In this document: piece after piece, positions 21,060 to 32,439 of the stretch
Layout of the letters: each line of letters starts with the position of its first letter
Position numbering within the stretch: the stretch's first letter is position 1
Origin: Ulota crispa
Lineage: Eukaryota; Streptophyta; Bryopsida; Orthotrichales; Orthotrichaceae
Assembly: GCA_963920765.1 (NCBI GenBank)
Contig: OY987243.1
Coordinates: 20,269,419 to 20,333,418, forward strand
Length of the DNA: 64,000 nt
Reading direction: 5' to 3'
The notes under the pieces: generated by a model
Database searches by the model: none
Seen by the model: only the letters and a program-made list of their open reading frames with translations
What the model was told of the DNA's origin: nothing
Made by a program: the position numbers and the translations under genes

Positions 21060-23219
21060 TGTCCTGATGGACTTCCCTCCATCATGTAAATAGCTGTTAT
21101 TTCTTTATGTTTGTGTTGATTTCAATAAATCAACAGTTGAGGCAAAAGGGGTGGTCGTGGTGAGGACCACGGTTTGGTGACAGCGCAGCGGCCATAGATT
21201 CCAATGCGCTGCGCCGTCTTGTCACATGCACAGCTCAGGGGGGTAGGTAGCGGGTTGGCTGGGCCAATTTCCTGCCTCACTAGCTGCCAAGCCGTGAGCC
21301 GCCATCACCGCTCGACGAGTTCGATGGGATTCGAACCCGGACCGGCGGGCGGCCAGAGACGACCGCTTTTCCAGCCAACCAAGTCCACGACTTGGCAACT
21401 GAAGACAAGCGTTTGACGCTATTATATGCTCGCAAGAGCACGTGGCCATTTTACGATGGTGTTTATTTTGTAATTTAATCATTTTCATATGTTTATCTAG
21501 AGATTTTGGAAGGCTCATATATTTTGCCTTTGTTTGAATAAAAATACTAAGGATTTAGAAGTCAATGGGAAAGGTGTGAAAGGAAAAGGGTTTTGGCATC
21601 TATGGTGGGGTTAGGATAAGGAGGAGCATGGGCTGATGTGCCCCACCTCCCTACCTTAGATAGGGTCGAAATTGTGGAGGAAAGATCTTTTAGTTGTTGG
21701 AAGTTAGTGTATGAGTGTTGGTGGGAAGAAAGGGAAAAATCCCGAAACTTTGAGAGGAGATTTTTTTCTGTGTATACATGATTTTGAATTGAAATTTGAG
21801 GAGGTTGTTCCTTGTGTGATTACCTTTCCAAAATGAGTTTGCAAGTTTGATTTGGAGTTGTGATGCAAAAGTTATGAGTGTTTGAATTTTGGAGTCAAAA
21901 AGCCAAACTATGAAGAAAGGCTGAGACTTCGACAAGCCATAACTTATGATCTGTATATCATTTTGCAACAAGATTTGGAGAGAGTGTTTATCTTGTTATT
22001 GGCTTTCTAGAAAGTCTTTAAACTTGAAGTTTGAAGCTTGGACGAGAAAGTTATGGAAGTGTGAAGGTTTGGAGGTGGCTGCCCTTTTGTTAGGAGAAAG
22101 CCGAGATTTTGAAGAGCTACAACTTTTGGACAGTATGAGATTTTCTTCTCAAAATTTTAGGAGTGATAGTTTGTTGTCATAGCTTTTCAAATTGTCTTTA
22201 ATCATTTCATTTGGAGTTTTATTGAAGAAGTTATAGTGGGTAGAAGTTGCGGGTTTGGGTGCTCTCTAAAAAATTGAGACCCACACTTTGATTGACTAGA
22301 GCTTTCGGACAAAGTTTTGTTTTGAAGTGCAAATTTTATGGATTGAAGCCAGTGATATCATCTTTCTAAATTGATATCACGTTTCTATGGGTGATGTATA
22401 GAACAAAAGTTATAGAGGTTTTTAGAGGCAGTGTTTAGTTTGTAAAGAGGAAGAAGAGCCTCTACTTTGAACTTGCATAACTTTTGGACAGTATCTTAGA
22501 TTGAGTTGAAATTTAGAGGGATGTTAGAAGGTTAGGAGAGCTTTTCAAATTGCTATTACACTTAGCATTTGAATCTTTGAGCCATCTGTGGCATTAGATA
22601 GAAGGTTGCTGCCTTTTCTAGGACTTGTTATTTGTGATTTTCCCCATTGTTTTTATTAAAACATGAAGACTTGAAGACTTGAAGACATGAAGATTTGAAG
22701 ATCTGAAGATATGAAGATTTCAAGAGGAATGTTTTGGGTTTATTTTTTATGTATGTGTGGGATGTGGCTTTGTTATTCCTAGCCGGTTTTGGAGGCTCGT
22801 TTGTCAATTCATTTCCATTCTGTTTTGTAAACCTTGTTGCGGGCAGTTTGGGTTAAACCAAACTTAACCCCATTTATTGTCGTGGTGACGAAGTGGGATT
22901 GATCACCCACATGGTCGAGACTTGCTCTGTTCTCACGATCTGGAGTTTTGGCCAGCAGATCGTGAATTTGATTTTAGGATCCCGTCATACGGACGGCAGC
23001 TCGTGTCTGCTGTCCCGATCTACCCGTCCCGTATCCAGTGGGCTCTTATCCCTACCTTGACCCTTATACCCTTAGAGCCAGCCACAGGATAGGCCAACGG
23101 AAGACTGAAGACTAAAGATTTGAAGAGAAGATCAAGATTGACAACGTTTTCAGTCGGCAACGCACGATCGCAGCAAGACACCCTGCGTGTTCCCAAGGCG
23201 CGCTCCTCTCAACCCGACA
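21060..23219 (+). repeat. 3' LTR of the gypsy element
   Basis: Copy of 12649-14808 at an offset of 8,411 bp, with the same ends and the same internal open frames. It is followed by the ACGT duplication. Confidence 0.95.
21316..21401 (-). repeat. tRNA-like block inside the 3' LTR (antisense)
   Basis: Same sequence as at 12905-12990. B-box GGTTCGAATCC on the minus strand. Confidence 0.6.
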
Positions 23220-23920
23220 ACGTCAACTTCTTTAATTTTTTTATTAAATTAAAAAAAAATCAAAAATCAAATCAAATCAAATCAAATCAAAAATAAAAAA
23301 AGTTTCTTAATTTTTTCTAAGACTTTTTTTTTTTTATATTTTGATTTTATTTTTTGAATATTTTTAATTAATTTTTTCTGGCCATTAGCAAGGGCTGGTT
23401 CCCTACATTGAGAACCAAAAAAATGGAGGGCTAAAATCATTTAGCCTTCTTGAGGCCTCATATTTTTCCTAATGGTCATGCGTTCCATGCATCTATGCAA
23501 GTTCCACTTCAATGCAAGATTTTGGCTTCTTTAGGTTATGAACCCTTTAACGTTGAGGTTGTTTCCCAATGTATTAAAAAAAGGTCAAATTTCAGCCCTT
23601 GGCCGTTGAGGAGTTAAGGGAAAAAATGAGTACTACAAAAATCATTAAATATTTCATACATTTATATTGGTGGAACTTGGGCTAGAAGTTGGATTTGGTA
23701 AAATGGTTGATCCAAACCTTGAGCAAATTCTCACCTGTGAATGTCAAAATTTCTAAAAAGTATTGCCATGTAGGCCAAATGTAATGAACCAAAATGTGGG
23801 GATTGGGACATACTATGAATTGCCAAATCCAGAATTCTCACTCTCCACCAATCATACTCTCGGATTTTAGGGGATTTGGAACATATTGTGAACCACCCTT
23901 TACTAGCTTGTAGAATGGGC
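23220..23920. other. AT-rich DNA with the far arm of a foldback element
   Basis: The part 23380-23485 is inverted relative to 12532-12648, left of the retrotransposon: 'ccatattttt...ggccc' phrases match in opposite orientation. The gypsy element therefore appears to have split an older inverted-repeat element. No gene is seen. Confidence 0.4.
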
Positions 23921-24201
23921 AAGTTCACACTATGTCCCAAGTCCCAGGTCCCAAGTCCCACTAAAATCTAAGAATTTGATTGGTATAAAGTCAAAAGTTG
24001 GGACTTGGCGCTTCCTACTATGTTCCAAGTCCCGGTTGCTTTCATGGCAACACTTCTTGAAAGTTTTGGCGTTAAAGGAGGTGGGACTTAACTTATGGTT
24101 TGTGATGACCATTTTGCTAGACCCAACTTTCAATCTAAGTGGCACCAATATGTTTGCATAAAGGATTCATGACTTTCTTTAGTGCTCCTTTCCGCCCTTA
24201 A

Positions 24202-24433
24202 CCTTGAATGACCGAGTTACTATAATACATACTATGTACACGAATGTATAACTAGCATTTGCTACCAACAAAAAGTTCTAATTTGGGATCTTGACTACCT
24301 CACTAGAATAGCATTGATCTATATTCTAACTTCTTTGTTGATCTCAAATGTAATATAGGTGTGGATGCACTCCAAATACAAGAAAAATACTCCCTATTGT
24401 ACTGGTCGTAAAGGGTTGCTCAGTCGTTCAAGG
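24202..24433. mobile_element. TTAA-flanked miniature element, copy 4 (short class)
   Basis: TTAA at 24198-24201 and 24434-24437. Left end CCTTGAATGACCGAG; right end complements to CCTTGAACGACTGAGC. The interior is the reverse complement of the copy at 36896-37120 (shared 'acaagaaaaatac' and 'gtgtggatgcactcc'-type phrases). Confidence 0.75.
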
Positions 24434-24826
24434 TTAATAACCTAATGAAATTGGGATCTAGCTTTGAGATGGGACTTGCATAAATGAGACGTGGGACGTA
24501 ATGTGAACACTTGTGTGTGAACATCCCCTAAGATTCATTGGGTTTTAGGACTTGGAGACATAGTACAAATGGCCTCTTGCAAGCTTAGTATTTTTTTGCT
24601 TTGTATTTGTATAAATTTAGCCATTTTAGACATATTTCGGCCAGTAAAATACCTTCCCTCCAAATATTCTCCAATGTGAGAAAGACAGCAAAGTGCTTAC
24701 TGTTCTATGGAAAAAACACTGCAGCGGGAATATGAAGATTTTTCAAAATCTGAAGCATCTGTTCAAGAGCAAATCCCCGCTGAAAAATTAACCCCAATTT
24801 TCTATTAAGCTTAGAACATCATATTA

Positions 24827-25053
24827 GGTAAATTGGGTGAAAGAGTACATTTTGGGACTTCTGAAGGTTTGGGGTGATCACCCCAAACCAAGCTTCAATG
24901 TTTTTTTTGTACACATGTCCTTACCTCAGAGGAGGAATTTGTGAGGGAAAAAATCTTAGTAGATCAGACTGAATCTGATACTTTTGAATTTGGTTTGAGG
25001 TAAATTTTTGGGTGTGGAGTACAAAATGGTACTTTTGTTTTTCCCAATTTACC
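24827..25053. mobile_element. Short inverted-repeat element with TA/TTA flanks
   Basis: The ends read TTAGGTAAATTGGG and CCCAATTTACCTAA, continued by a looser match (GTACATTTTG / CAAAATGGTAC). A perfect 24-bp palindrome sits inside at 24866-24889. The flank can be read as TA or as TTA/TAA, so the superfamily is uncertain. Confidence 0.6.
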
Positions 25054-25068
25054 TAATACAATGTTTTA

Positions 25069-25380
25069 GGCCTGGTTCAAACTAGCGATCCGCCAAAAAA
25101 AAATTGAATGTGATTGGTTGAAATTTGGGTTTCGATTGCTGCAGGGTTTAGATTGAGGGTTTGTTTAGTACTTTTACATCCATCTTCACAAACCAATATA
25201 GACACGTCAACGGCCAAGATAGTGAAGTTTTGGGGCTTGCTCCAAGGGTGGTACCAAACTTGTCCGGCATAGGCACACTCTTGGATGACACAAGTTCATA
25301 TGGAAAAGTTTTGATCGAGTGAAACACTAGACATAGTGCCAATTTCAGTGTCTCAGCCGGTGGCTAGTTTGAACCGGGCC
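25069..25380. mobile_element. Tourist-like miniature element, first of a tandem pair
   Basis: TTA precedes (25066-25068) and TAA follows (25381-25383). The ends are GGCCTGGTTCAAACTAGC and GCTAGTTTGAACCGGGCC. It is about 85% identical by eye to the next element, in the same orientation. The minus-strand frame at 25148 recurs in both copies only because they are repeats. Confidence 0.8.
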
Positions 25381-25383
25381 TAA

Positions 25384-25696
25384 GGCCCAATTCAGACTAG
25401 CAACCGGTCAAAAAAATTCTTGAACATGATTGGTTGAAATCTAGGTTTCAACAGTTGCAGGGTTCAAATTGAGGGTTTGTTTGATACTTTTACATCCATC
25501 TTCACCAACCAATATAGCCACATCAACGGACAAGATAGTGAAGTTTTGGAACTTGCTCCAAGGGTGGTACCAAACTTGTCCGATAGAAGCATACTCTTGG
25601 ATGACACACGATTATACGAAAAAGTTTCTATTGGGCAAAACACTAGATACGGTGCCATTTTCAGTGTCTCACTCGGTTGCTAGTTGTAATCGGGCC
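25384..25696. mobile_element. Tourist-like miniature element, second of a tandem pair
   Basis: It shares the TAA at 25381-25383 with the previous copy and is followed by TTA at 25697-25699. The ends are GGCCCAATTCAGACTAGC and GCTAGTTGTAATCGGGCC. Confidence 0.8.
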
Positions 25697-25699
25697 TTA

Positions 25700-26518
25700 C
25701 AAGGGGTAACCATATCATGGTCCACACTCTAGAGGCAAATTTTGTATGCATGTACGTATCACAGAAAAATATTTTTCACAATAAGATACATATCACAGTG
25801 GACTACGTATCTTGCTAGTGGGTACTTGGGTGTAGACTAGCGTTCCCTGGGGGATTTTATGGCATTTTGTGAAAAGGCTATACATGCGTCCTATAAGGAG
25901 CAAAAAATTCTATATTTGGGGTTTAGGGTCCAAAACTTAGTTGATAAATGGCAGGAGAAAAAGGAGCATTTTGGATATATAATTTTTTTAATATAACAAA
26001 AATTGCTTCTTGGGAAATTTTCTGGAGTGCAATGGTTGCTATTTTTGCTTATTGCATGTCTTGTCATTGCTAAGTGGAAGAGGAGAATGTGGCAAATGTA
26101 ATTGGCAAATGCTCATGATTTGGAGTTTTTTAAGGTTGCATCAACTTGCATGCCACTAACATGGGAATTGAATCCATCTTGCTAGAAGCAAGAGTGCCCA
26201 ATATGCAATGTTAGTGTTCTGTACACATGACAAACAAATCACACAACTTACCGGATGTTAGTATTTGTTGAAGTTGCATGCTCCTCTAGCTCTTCACTCC
26301 ACGCTCCACACTCCAGCTCCGCACTCCATGCTTGAACTCTTTGAACTCCTAGCTCCAGCTTTTGCAAGTTGAAGTCACTTCAAGTTTGTGGGACTTGAAA
26401 GTCAAAGAGGTGCAAACATGCTTGACCTCATGGAAACTAAAGAGAATTATGGAAATTGGGGAAGTAAAGAAGAAAGGAATAAACAACAAGGACTTTAGGA
26501 TACTGATGTGCCTCAACA
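25700..26518. other. Intergenic DNA, no gene
   Basis: No gene or element with clear ends. A run of 'ctccacgctccacactccagctcc'-like short CT-rich repeats lies at about 26280-26365. Confidence 0.45.
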
Positions 26519-27114
26519 TCAAACATCTCCATTTTGGCCACCCTTTATGGCACTTCTCCAGGAGCCAATGGCTTCCTTGTAAGGAAAAGTATTGAGGTTG
26601 TAATACTTTTGACCGAACATCTTCATAGCCAAAGGTAGGTGCTTGCCAAGCCTATTCCTTTGGCAGGACTTCAAAATTTTTAATGTTGAGAAATACCCCT
26701 CGTCCTCTACAGACCCCAAAACCAGGCAACAACTGCTGTCCGCCACTTTGAAATACTCGAAAATCAAGTTGGTTAAATGCTGAGACTAGGACAAACTCTT
26801 CCATAATTTGATCACTGGATTTATGTCAAAGAGAGCGGCACACACGGCTTCACAATTTGCTGCCATCGCCCTTTTGAACAAACCTTATTGGTTGTCCAAA
26901 TGGGTTACACTCAACATCTTTGGGACTACGTAGGAGCCGTCTTTTAAAGCGGTGGCGTGGCAATAAAAAGCTTTCAACACCTCCAAATGTCCAGGAAAGG
27001 AGGCTTCGGCTCCTTTTTGCCTCTAATATTAGAGGTATATGATACCAAAGGCGTCAAGAAGGTCTTGCTAGAGAAATCTACAGCTCAGCTCATCTAAGAT
27101 GTGTTGAGTAATGT
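26519..27114 (-). pseudogene. hAT-type transposase, C-terminal exon (decayed)
   Basis: The last exon of the broken hAT gene. It opens at a good acceptor, TTTTATGTTTGCAG|ACATT (27115-27128 holds the intron end). The frame joins in phase with the exon ending at 29407. It reads through ITQHILDELSCRF and HLEVLKAFYCHATALKDGSY, then the hAT C-terminal dimerisation region VLGSVEDEGYFSTLKILK...NRLGKHLPLAMKMFGQKY, and ends at 26519. Five in-frame stops interrupt it (27068, 27029, 27023, 26885, 26786), all TAG or TAA, with no frameshift. It cannot encode a working product as read here. Confidence 0.75.
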
Positions 27115-27519
27115 CTGCAAACATAAAATGAACAAAAACAATAGTAAATAGAAAACTAATGATTACAAATACAGCAAGAACAAGAAAGACAACTTTGGCA
27201 TTTTCAGATTCTAAAACACAGATTACGCGGCAAGGAGGCAAGTATACTTACAAAAATTCACAAATGCATACAAACGACAAAAGCAGAGTTTTTTGAATTT
27301 AGGAATTGGGAAAACAAACAGGCAGAGGAATTAACCTGGTAATGCCACGAGACCAAAAACCGCGAGAATATCAGCCAGAAATCGCCATATCATCAACAAG
27401 AAATCGCGAGAATATCAGCCAAGAACCGCGAGAACATCAGTCAGAAACCACAAACTATCATTTAAAAATCACAAAAACATGAGCTCTCAATTCACATGTT
27501 TAGCCATATAAAAGACAGT

Positions 27520-29258
27520 TGTCCTGATGGAGCTGTCTCTATCATGTAGATACTTGTTATTTATTTATGTTTGTCTTGATTTTTATAAATCAACAGTTGT
27601 AGCAAAAAGGGTGGTCGTGGTGAGGACCACGGTTTGGTAACAGCGCAGCGGTCATAGATTCTAGTGCACTATGCCGTCTTGTCACATGCATAGTTTAGGG
27701 GGATTGGTAGCGGGTTAGCTAGGCTAATTTTCTGCCTCACTAGCTGCTAAGCTGTGGGCTGCCATCGCCGCTTGACAAGTCTAATGGAGTTTGAATCCGG
27801 ACCGGTGGGCGGCCAGAGACGACCGCTTCTCCAGTCAACCAAGTTCACGACTTGGTGACTGAAGACAAGCGTTTGATGCTATTATATATCCGCAAAAGCA
27901 CGTGGCCATTTTATACTGGTGTTTATTTTGTAATTTAATCATTTTTATATATTTGTCTAGATGTTTTGGAAGGCTTATATATATTTTTTTGTTTGAGTAA
28001 AAAAAATACTAAAGATTTAGAAGTGAATGAGAAAGATATGAAAAGAAAAGGGTTTTGGCATCTATGGTGAAATTAGGATAGAGAGGAACATGGGCTAATG
28101 TGCCCCACGTCTCTACCTTGGATAGGGTTGAAATTATGAAAAAAAAATTCTTTAATTGTTAGAAGTTAGTGTATGACTGTTGGTGAGAAGACGAAAGAAA
28201 TCCCGAAACTTTTATGTTAGAGAATTTTTTGTGTGTACATAAATTTGAACTGAAATTTGGAGGAATTATTTTTCCTTGTGTGATTACCTTTTCAAAATAA
28301 GTTTACAAGTTTAATTTGAAATTGTGATGCAAAAGTTATGAGTGTTTGAATTTTAGAGTCAAAAAGCCAAACTTTGAAGAAAGGCTGAGACTTTGAGAAG
28401 CCATAGCTTATGAGTTGTATATCATTTTGCAATAAGATTTATAGAAATTATTCATCTTAGTTTTCGTTTTTTAAAGAGTTTTTAAACTTGAGATTTAGAA
28501 CTTGAAAGAGAAAGTTATGGAGGTGTAAAGGATGGAGGTGGCTGCTCTTTTGTTATGAGAAAGCCGAAACTTTGAAAAGCTACAACTTTTGAACGATATA
28601 AAATTTTCTTTTAAAATTTTTAGAAATGATAGTTTGTTGTCATAGCTTTTTGAATTGTCTTCAATTATTCTATTTGAAGTCTTATTGAAGAAGTTATAGT
28701 ATATAGGAGTTGGGGGTTTGGGTGCTCTTTAAAAAATTAAGACCCACACTTTGATTGACTAGGATTTTTGGACAGAGTTTTATTTTGAAATGAGAATTTT
28801 ACAAATTTTAGCCAGTGGTATTTTCTTTTCAAATTAATATCACGTTTCTATGAGTGATGTGTAAAACAAAAGTTATAGAGGTTTATAGACGCAGTGTTTA
28901 GTTTGCAAGGAGGAAGAAGAGCCTTTACTTTGAACCCGCATAACTTTTGGACAACAATTTAGATTGAGTTGAAATTTAAAGGAATGTTAGAGAGTTAAAA
29001 AAGCTTTTCAAATTGCTATTATATTTAGCATTTGGATCTCTGAGCCATCTGTGGCACTAGATAAAAAGTCGCAACCTTTTTAAGACTTGTTATTTGTAAT
29101 TTTTCTTATTATTTTTATTAAAACATGAAGACCTGAAGACATGAAGACTTGAAGACATGAAGACTGAGGATGAAGACCAAAGACAATTTTAGTCAGCAAC
29201 GCACAATCGCAGCGAGACACCTTGCGTGTTCCCAAGACGCGCTCCTCTCAACCCAACA
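27520..29258 (+). repeat. Solo LTR of the same gypsy family (old)
   Basis: It starts TGTCCTGATGG, ends AACCCAACA and aligns throughout with the LTRs at 12649 and 21060, with many differences. Many look like C-to-T or G-to-A changes at former CG sites (for example 'gcgctgcgcc' to 'gcactatgcc'). About 420 bp matching roughly 14310-14735 is missing, between GAAGA-rich repeats. Flanks are CAGT and CTGT, an imperfect 4-bp duplication. No internal region is present, as after LTR-LTR recombination. It lies in an intron of the hAT relic (27115-29406). A degraded antisense tRNA-like block is at about 27775-27860. Confidence 0.85.
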
Positions 29259-29406
29259 CTGTAAACACAAGAGAGCTTGACACATGTTTTGGGTGCAAAT
29301 ACCGATCTACAGAACGAAGACCATACTAGAATTCAACTCAAATAACATGGAATTAAAAGCATAAAACTTACAATTAACTTTAGAAAGAAAAAAGTGAGGT
29401 ACATAC

Positions 29407-30187
29407 CTGCAAACTGCTGCTCGATGCTAGTCCTGACGCACTCGTATATAGTTCTCTTCATAAAGAAATGCTGCCCAAACTGCTTATCATAGCAACAAGT
29501 AAAGACTTCAGAAGAGCCAAAGTTGAAAATGAGATGTGCTATTCTACTATTTCCAATTGAGTACTTCCATTCCAAGGGAATGTCCTTGGATTTCAAGATT
29601 ACTACAACATTGTAGATTTTGAACTCTACGCTGCTGAAAGCTGTGCATCTATCAATGAAGAGCCTTGCAAGCTCATCTTGGCATAGCTTAACAGCTTGCA
29701 CAAAATCACAAACAAAAACATCCTGTAACTGTGAAAGCTTGATTAAAGAATGCATCGCATTCAGTTAAGGAATGAAACATGCCAAAGACAGTAAAACTTC
29801 TATGTCAACAAGATAATCAAAGATCTAGACTGCCCCAGCAACGCTCTTCAAACCAAGGCCTCCCGTCATGTCCATGACGACCTTCACCAACAATGTTTGG
29901 TACTCTTCCATTACCCTTTGGGCGGGACTTTGCATTGAAATCCAATGCGTCTCCACATTACGCACCATATTATTACCTTTAATTTCCATGAGATCAGCAA
30001 GTTTTTCAAACTCCATATGCCGATTGTTACTTCGACAGAAGTATGTGTATACTATCTGAAAGAGACCTTCAAGACGGGAAACCAGCGGATACAGAGAAAG
30101 TGTCTCTACAACCAAGTTTGCCTTGTGGGATGCACATGAGGCTTTCAAAGTAAATGGTGCCCACTTTTTGCGATCTGGGTGGTAACA
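29407..30187 (-). pseudogene. hAT-type transposase, middle exons
   Basis: Two exons, 29831-30187 and 29407-29728, separated by a 102-bp intron (29729-29830; donor GCA|GTCTAG, acceptor TTTCACAG|TTACAG, phase 0). The next donor is GCAG|GTATGTACC at 29406. The protein has hAT core motifs such as CASHKANLVVETLS and a VETHW-type block typical of the hAT catalytic region, followed by LQDVFVCDFVQAVKLCQ. This part has no stop. The upper boundary is the CACTA insertion at 30188, across which the frame continues. Confidence 0.8.
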
Positions 30188-30444
30188 CACTAATAGAAAA
30201 TGTAGCACAAAATCAACAGAATTTCAACCAAAAACTGTTGATTTTATTCTGTGGATTTGGTCAAGTTGATTTGGATACTTTTCAACAAGAGTATGTTGAT
30301 TTTTTGTTGATAATGTGCTGTTTTCTATAAATTTTCTATTGATTTTCTGTTAAATTTCACTTATTTTATGTTGTTCAATTCAATTTTTTTTAAATTATTA
30401 TTTTTTTCATAGAATTTCATTTTTTTATTAAAAAGTGAAAATTT

Positions 30445-30600
30445 TTAAGGCCTATGCAGCTGCCGGCATCACCGGGCAGTTGTCCGTATCTCCGGGCACG
30501 GCTGTTGGCAGTGGGGTTTGAACCCCTCACCTCTAGGCTCACACTCCACAACTCTACCACATTGCTCACAACCACTAGCACACGTGCACCCACACATGTG
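30445..30600 (-). repeat. SINE-like tRNA-derived element
   Basis: On the minus strand an A-box-like TGGTAGAGTTGTGG (30550-30563) is followed about 30 bp on by GGGGTTCAAACCCC (30513-30526), a B-box with a perfect T-stem. A GC-rich body with two 'ccgggca' repeats follows, then an A/T-rich tail at about 30418-30448. This is the order of a SINE transcribed leftward. Its ends are approximate. Confidence 0.7.
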
Positions 30601-31099
30601 TACAACAGAATCATAATTCTATTTGTACATTAAATGTTCATGTTTTTAGTAAGCCAGTAGACTTTGGAGGCTATTTCGGCCCATTAAAAGACTTTTTTTC
30701 AAAAAACTTAGAACTAAGAAAAGTTGGTAAATGTATTTTACTTTCACCTCTAACAATTTTTTTTGGGTTTCAATCTTTTTATCAAAAGTTATGAGCTAAA
30801 ATCAGAGAAGGTGTTTAGAAATTTTTAAAAAATTGTTTATTTCCATCCTTTTTATTTTTTTTATAAATTTTTATTAGAATTCACAAATCTCATAAAGATT
30901 GTTGCAGGCAAAGGTTGGATTCATTAATAATAATTATTTAGTCCTAGTTTTTTTGTAAACGGAACTTCATTCTGTTAAAATAGCCTCCATAGTTTGATAG
31001 CTTTAAATAACATGAAATCATGAAAAGTTACAGAATTAAAACCTTGCAATTATAAAATCCAAATTCTATAGACTTTTGAATAGTTTTGGATATTTTTTA

Positions 31100-31510
31100 A
31101 AGGCATTAATATGTGAACCACACCCTTTGAACTACTGTACCGCACCCCTGCAATAAATTTTAGATTTCTATCATCAAAAATTTGAGTTTGAGAATTTTGA
31201 ATTCAAATTTGGACTTAGAGACCATAATATTGTTTAGGACCATAAAAAAAAGTTGCAATTCAACAACATCCAATGAAAAAGCTTATCTTTTTTTACAAAC
31301 AAAAGTAAAATTAACAATTTTCTCCCTAACTAAACTTTTTCATTGGGTGTTGTTGAATTGCAACTTTTTTTATGGTTCTAGACAACACCATGGGCTCTAA
31401 GTCCAAATTTGAATTCAAAATTTCCAAATTCAGCTTTTTGATGCTGAAATCTAAAATTTACCCCGTGGTGTGGTATAGTAATTGGAAAGGTGTAGTACAC
31501 ATATCAATTT
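31100..31510. repeat. Long imperfect palindrome inside the CACTA element
   Basis: Arms of roughly 180-200 bp are inverted around a loop near 31284-31332. Nearest the loop, 31240-31283 and 31333-31376 share 'gttgcaattcaacaacat' and its complement. Further out, 'ttcaaatttggacttagag' at about 31204-31222 pairs with 31394-31412. It may be a foldback element nested in the CACTA element. Confidence 0.7.
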
Positions 31511-32439
31511 CCATCTTTTAAAGTTTATAAAAGTATTTTATAAGATTGTTTTTTTTTTAATTCATTTGGTTAGTAATAGAAGGAAAAATACTAAAAATAC
31601 CCTTTAAGTCTTTCAAAATATCAAGTTTATGCCAAAAATATTTGAAACATAAAAAATATTCCTTATTTTTAGTAGGAATATCAATTATACTCCTAATATT
31701 TTGGAAAAATAATATAAAAGCTCTTCTATTTTTAAATGTTAAATATATCCTTGTGTTATTTGAAATGTAAAAATCACCTGTGGTTTCTTGTAAGAATTTG
31801 CATTAAACTATACACTTGGTTATCATATAACACAAAAATATTAATAATATAAAACAGTTGAGGAGCATTTTTAATATTTTCCCAATATATTAGAAGCATT
31901 GTTGATATTTATACAAAAAGGAAAGATATTTTTGGTACTTTTACTCCTTGAGGGACATATATGATTTCTTCAAAGAATTGAGGAGCATCTTTTATATTTG
32001 TTTGTAAAGAAATTTTGATATTTAAAACAACAAAATGTTGTACTTTTTATATAAACTTTTGTTGAATTAGTGAAGTTGTATCCAAAAGTGTCTAGATCAA
32101 CAGAAAATTGTTGATTTTTTTGTTATTATGGTCATGTTTTTACTTGACTTTAAAGGTTGCTAATTTTAAATCTAACCAATTTGTGAAAAGTAAAGAAAAT
32201 AAAACCAGTCAATATGCACTCAAACTTCTAAAAGATTCTATTTTTTTTGAAGACTTCTTTTATTTTTTAAAGCTTCAAAACATTTTAATGAGGTCCAAAA
32301 AGATTTTAGAAAGATTTCAAAAACAAACCTAAACTATTGTGATAGTTTTTTTATTAAAAATATTTTAAAGTATTTTGATGAGTTACAAAAAGATTCCTAA
32401 AGGACTCTAATTTAGTCTAAGAGATTCTATTTCTATAAA

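Larger units (their letters stand above)
12649..23219 (+). mobile_element. Complete Ty3/gypsy LTR retrotransposon
   Basis: The element is 10,571 bp with 2,160-bp LTRs that start TG and end CA. A 4-bp duplication, ACGT, lies at 12645-12648 and 23220-23223. In order it has a 5' LTR, primer site, gag-protease ORF, pol ORF (RT, RNase H, integrase), purine tract and 3' LTR. RT-RNaseH-integrase order places it in Ty3/gypsy. No chromodomain is visible after the integrase. Both ORFs are long and uninterrupted and the LTRs look identical by eye, so insertion was recent. It landed in older inverted-repeat DNA (see findings). Confidence 0.95.

Noticed and set aside
23547-23617. A 63-bp segment between two TTAA sites, with a GTTGAGG motif at both ends
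   Set aside because: Only the right end fits the CCCC family (CTCCTCAACGGCCAAGGG); the left does not. It may be a truncated copy but cannot be listed as an element.
23924-24505. Inverted GTTCACACTATGTCCC / GGGACGTAATGTGAAC pair around the short TTAA element
   Set aside because: The 16-bp match is suggestive of a nested miniature element, but no target duplication could be found at the ends.
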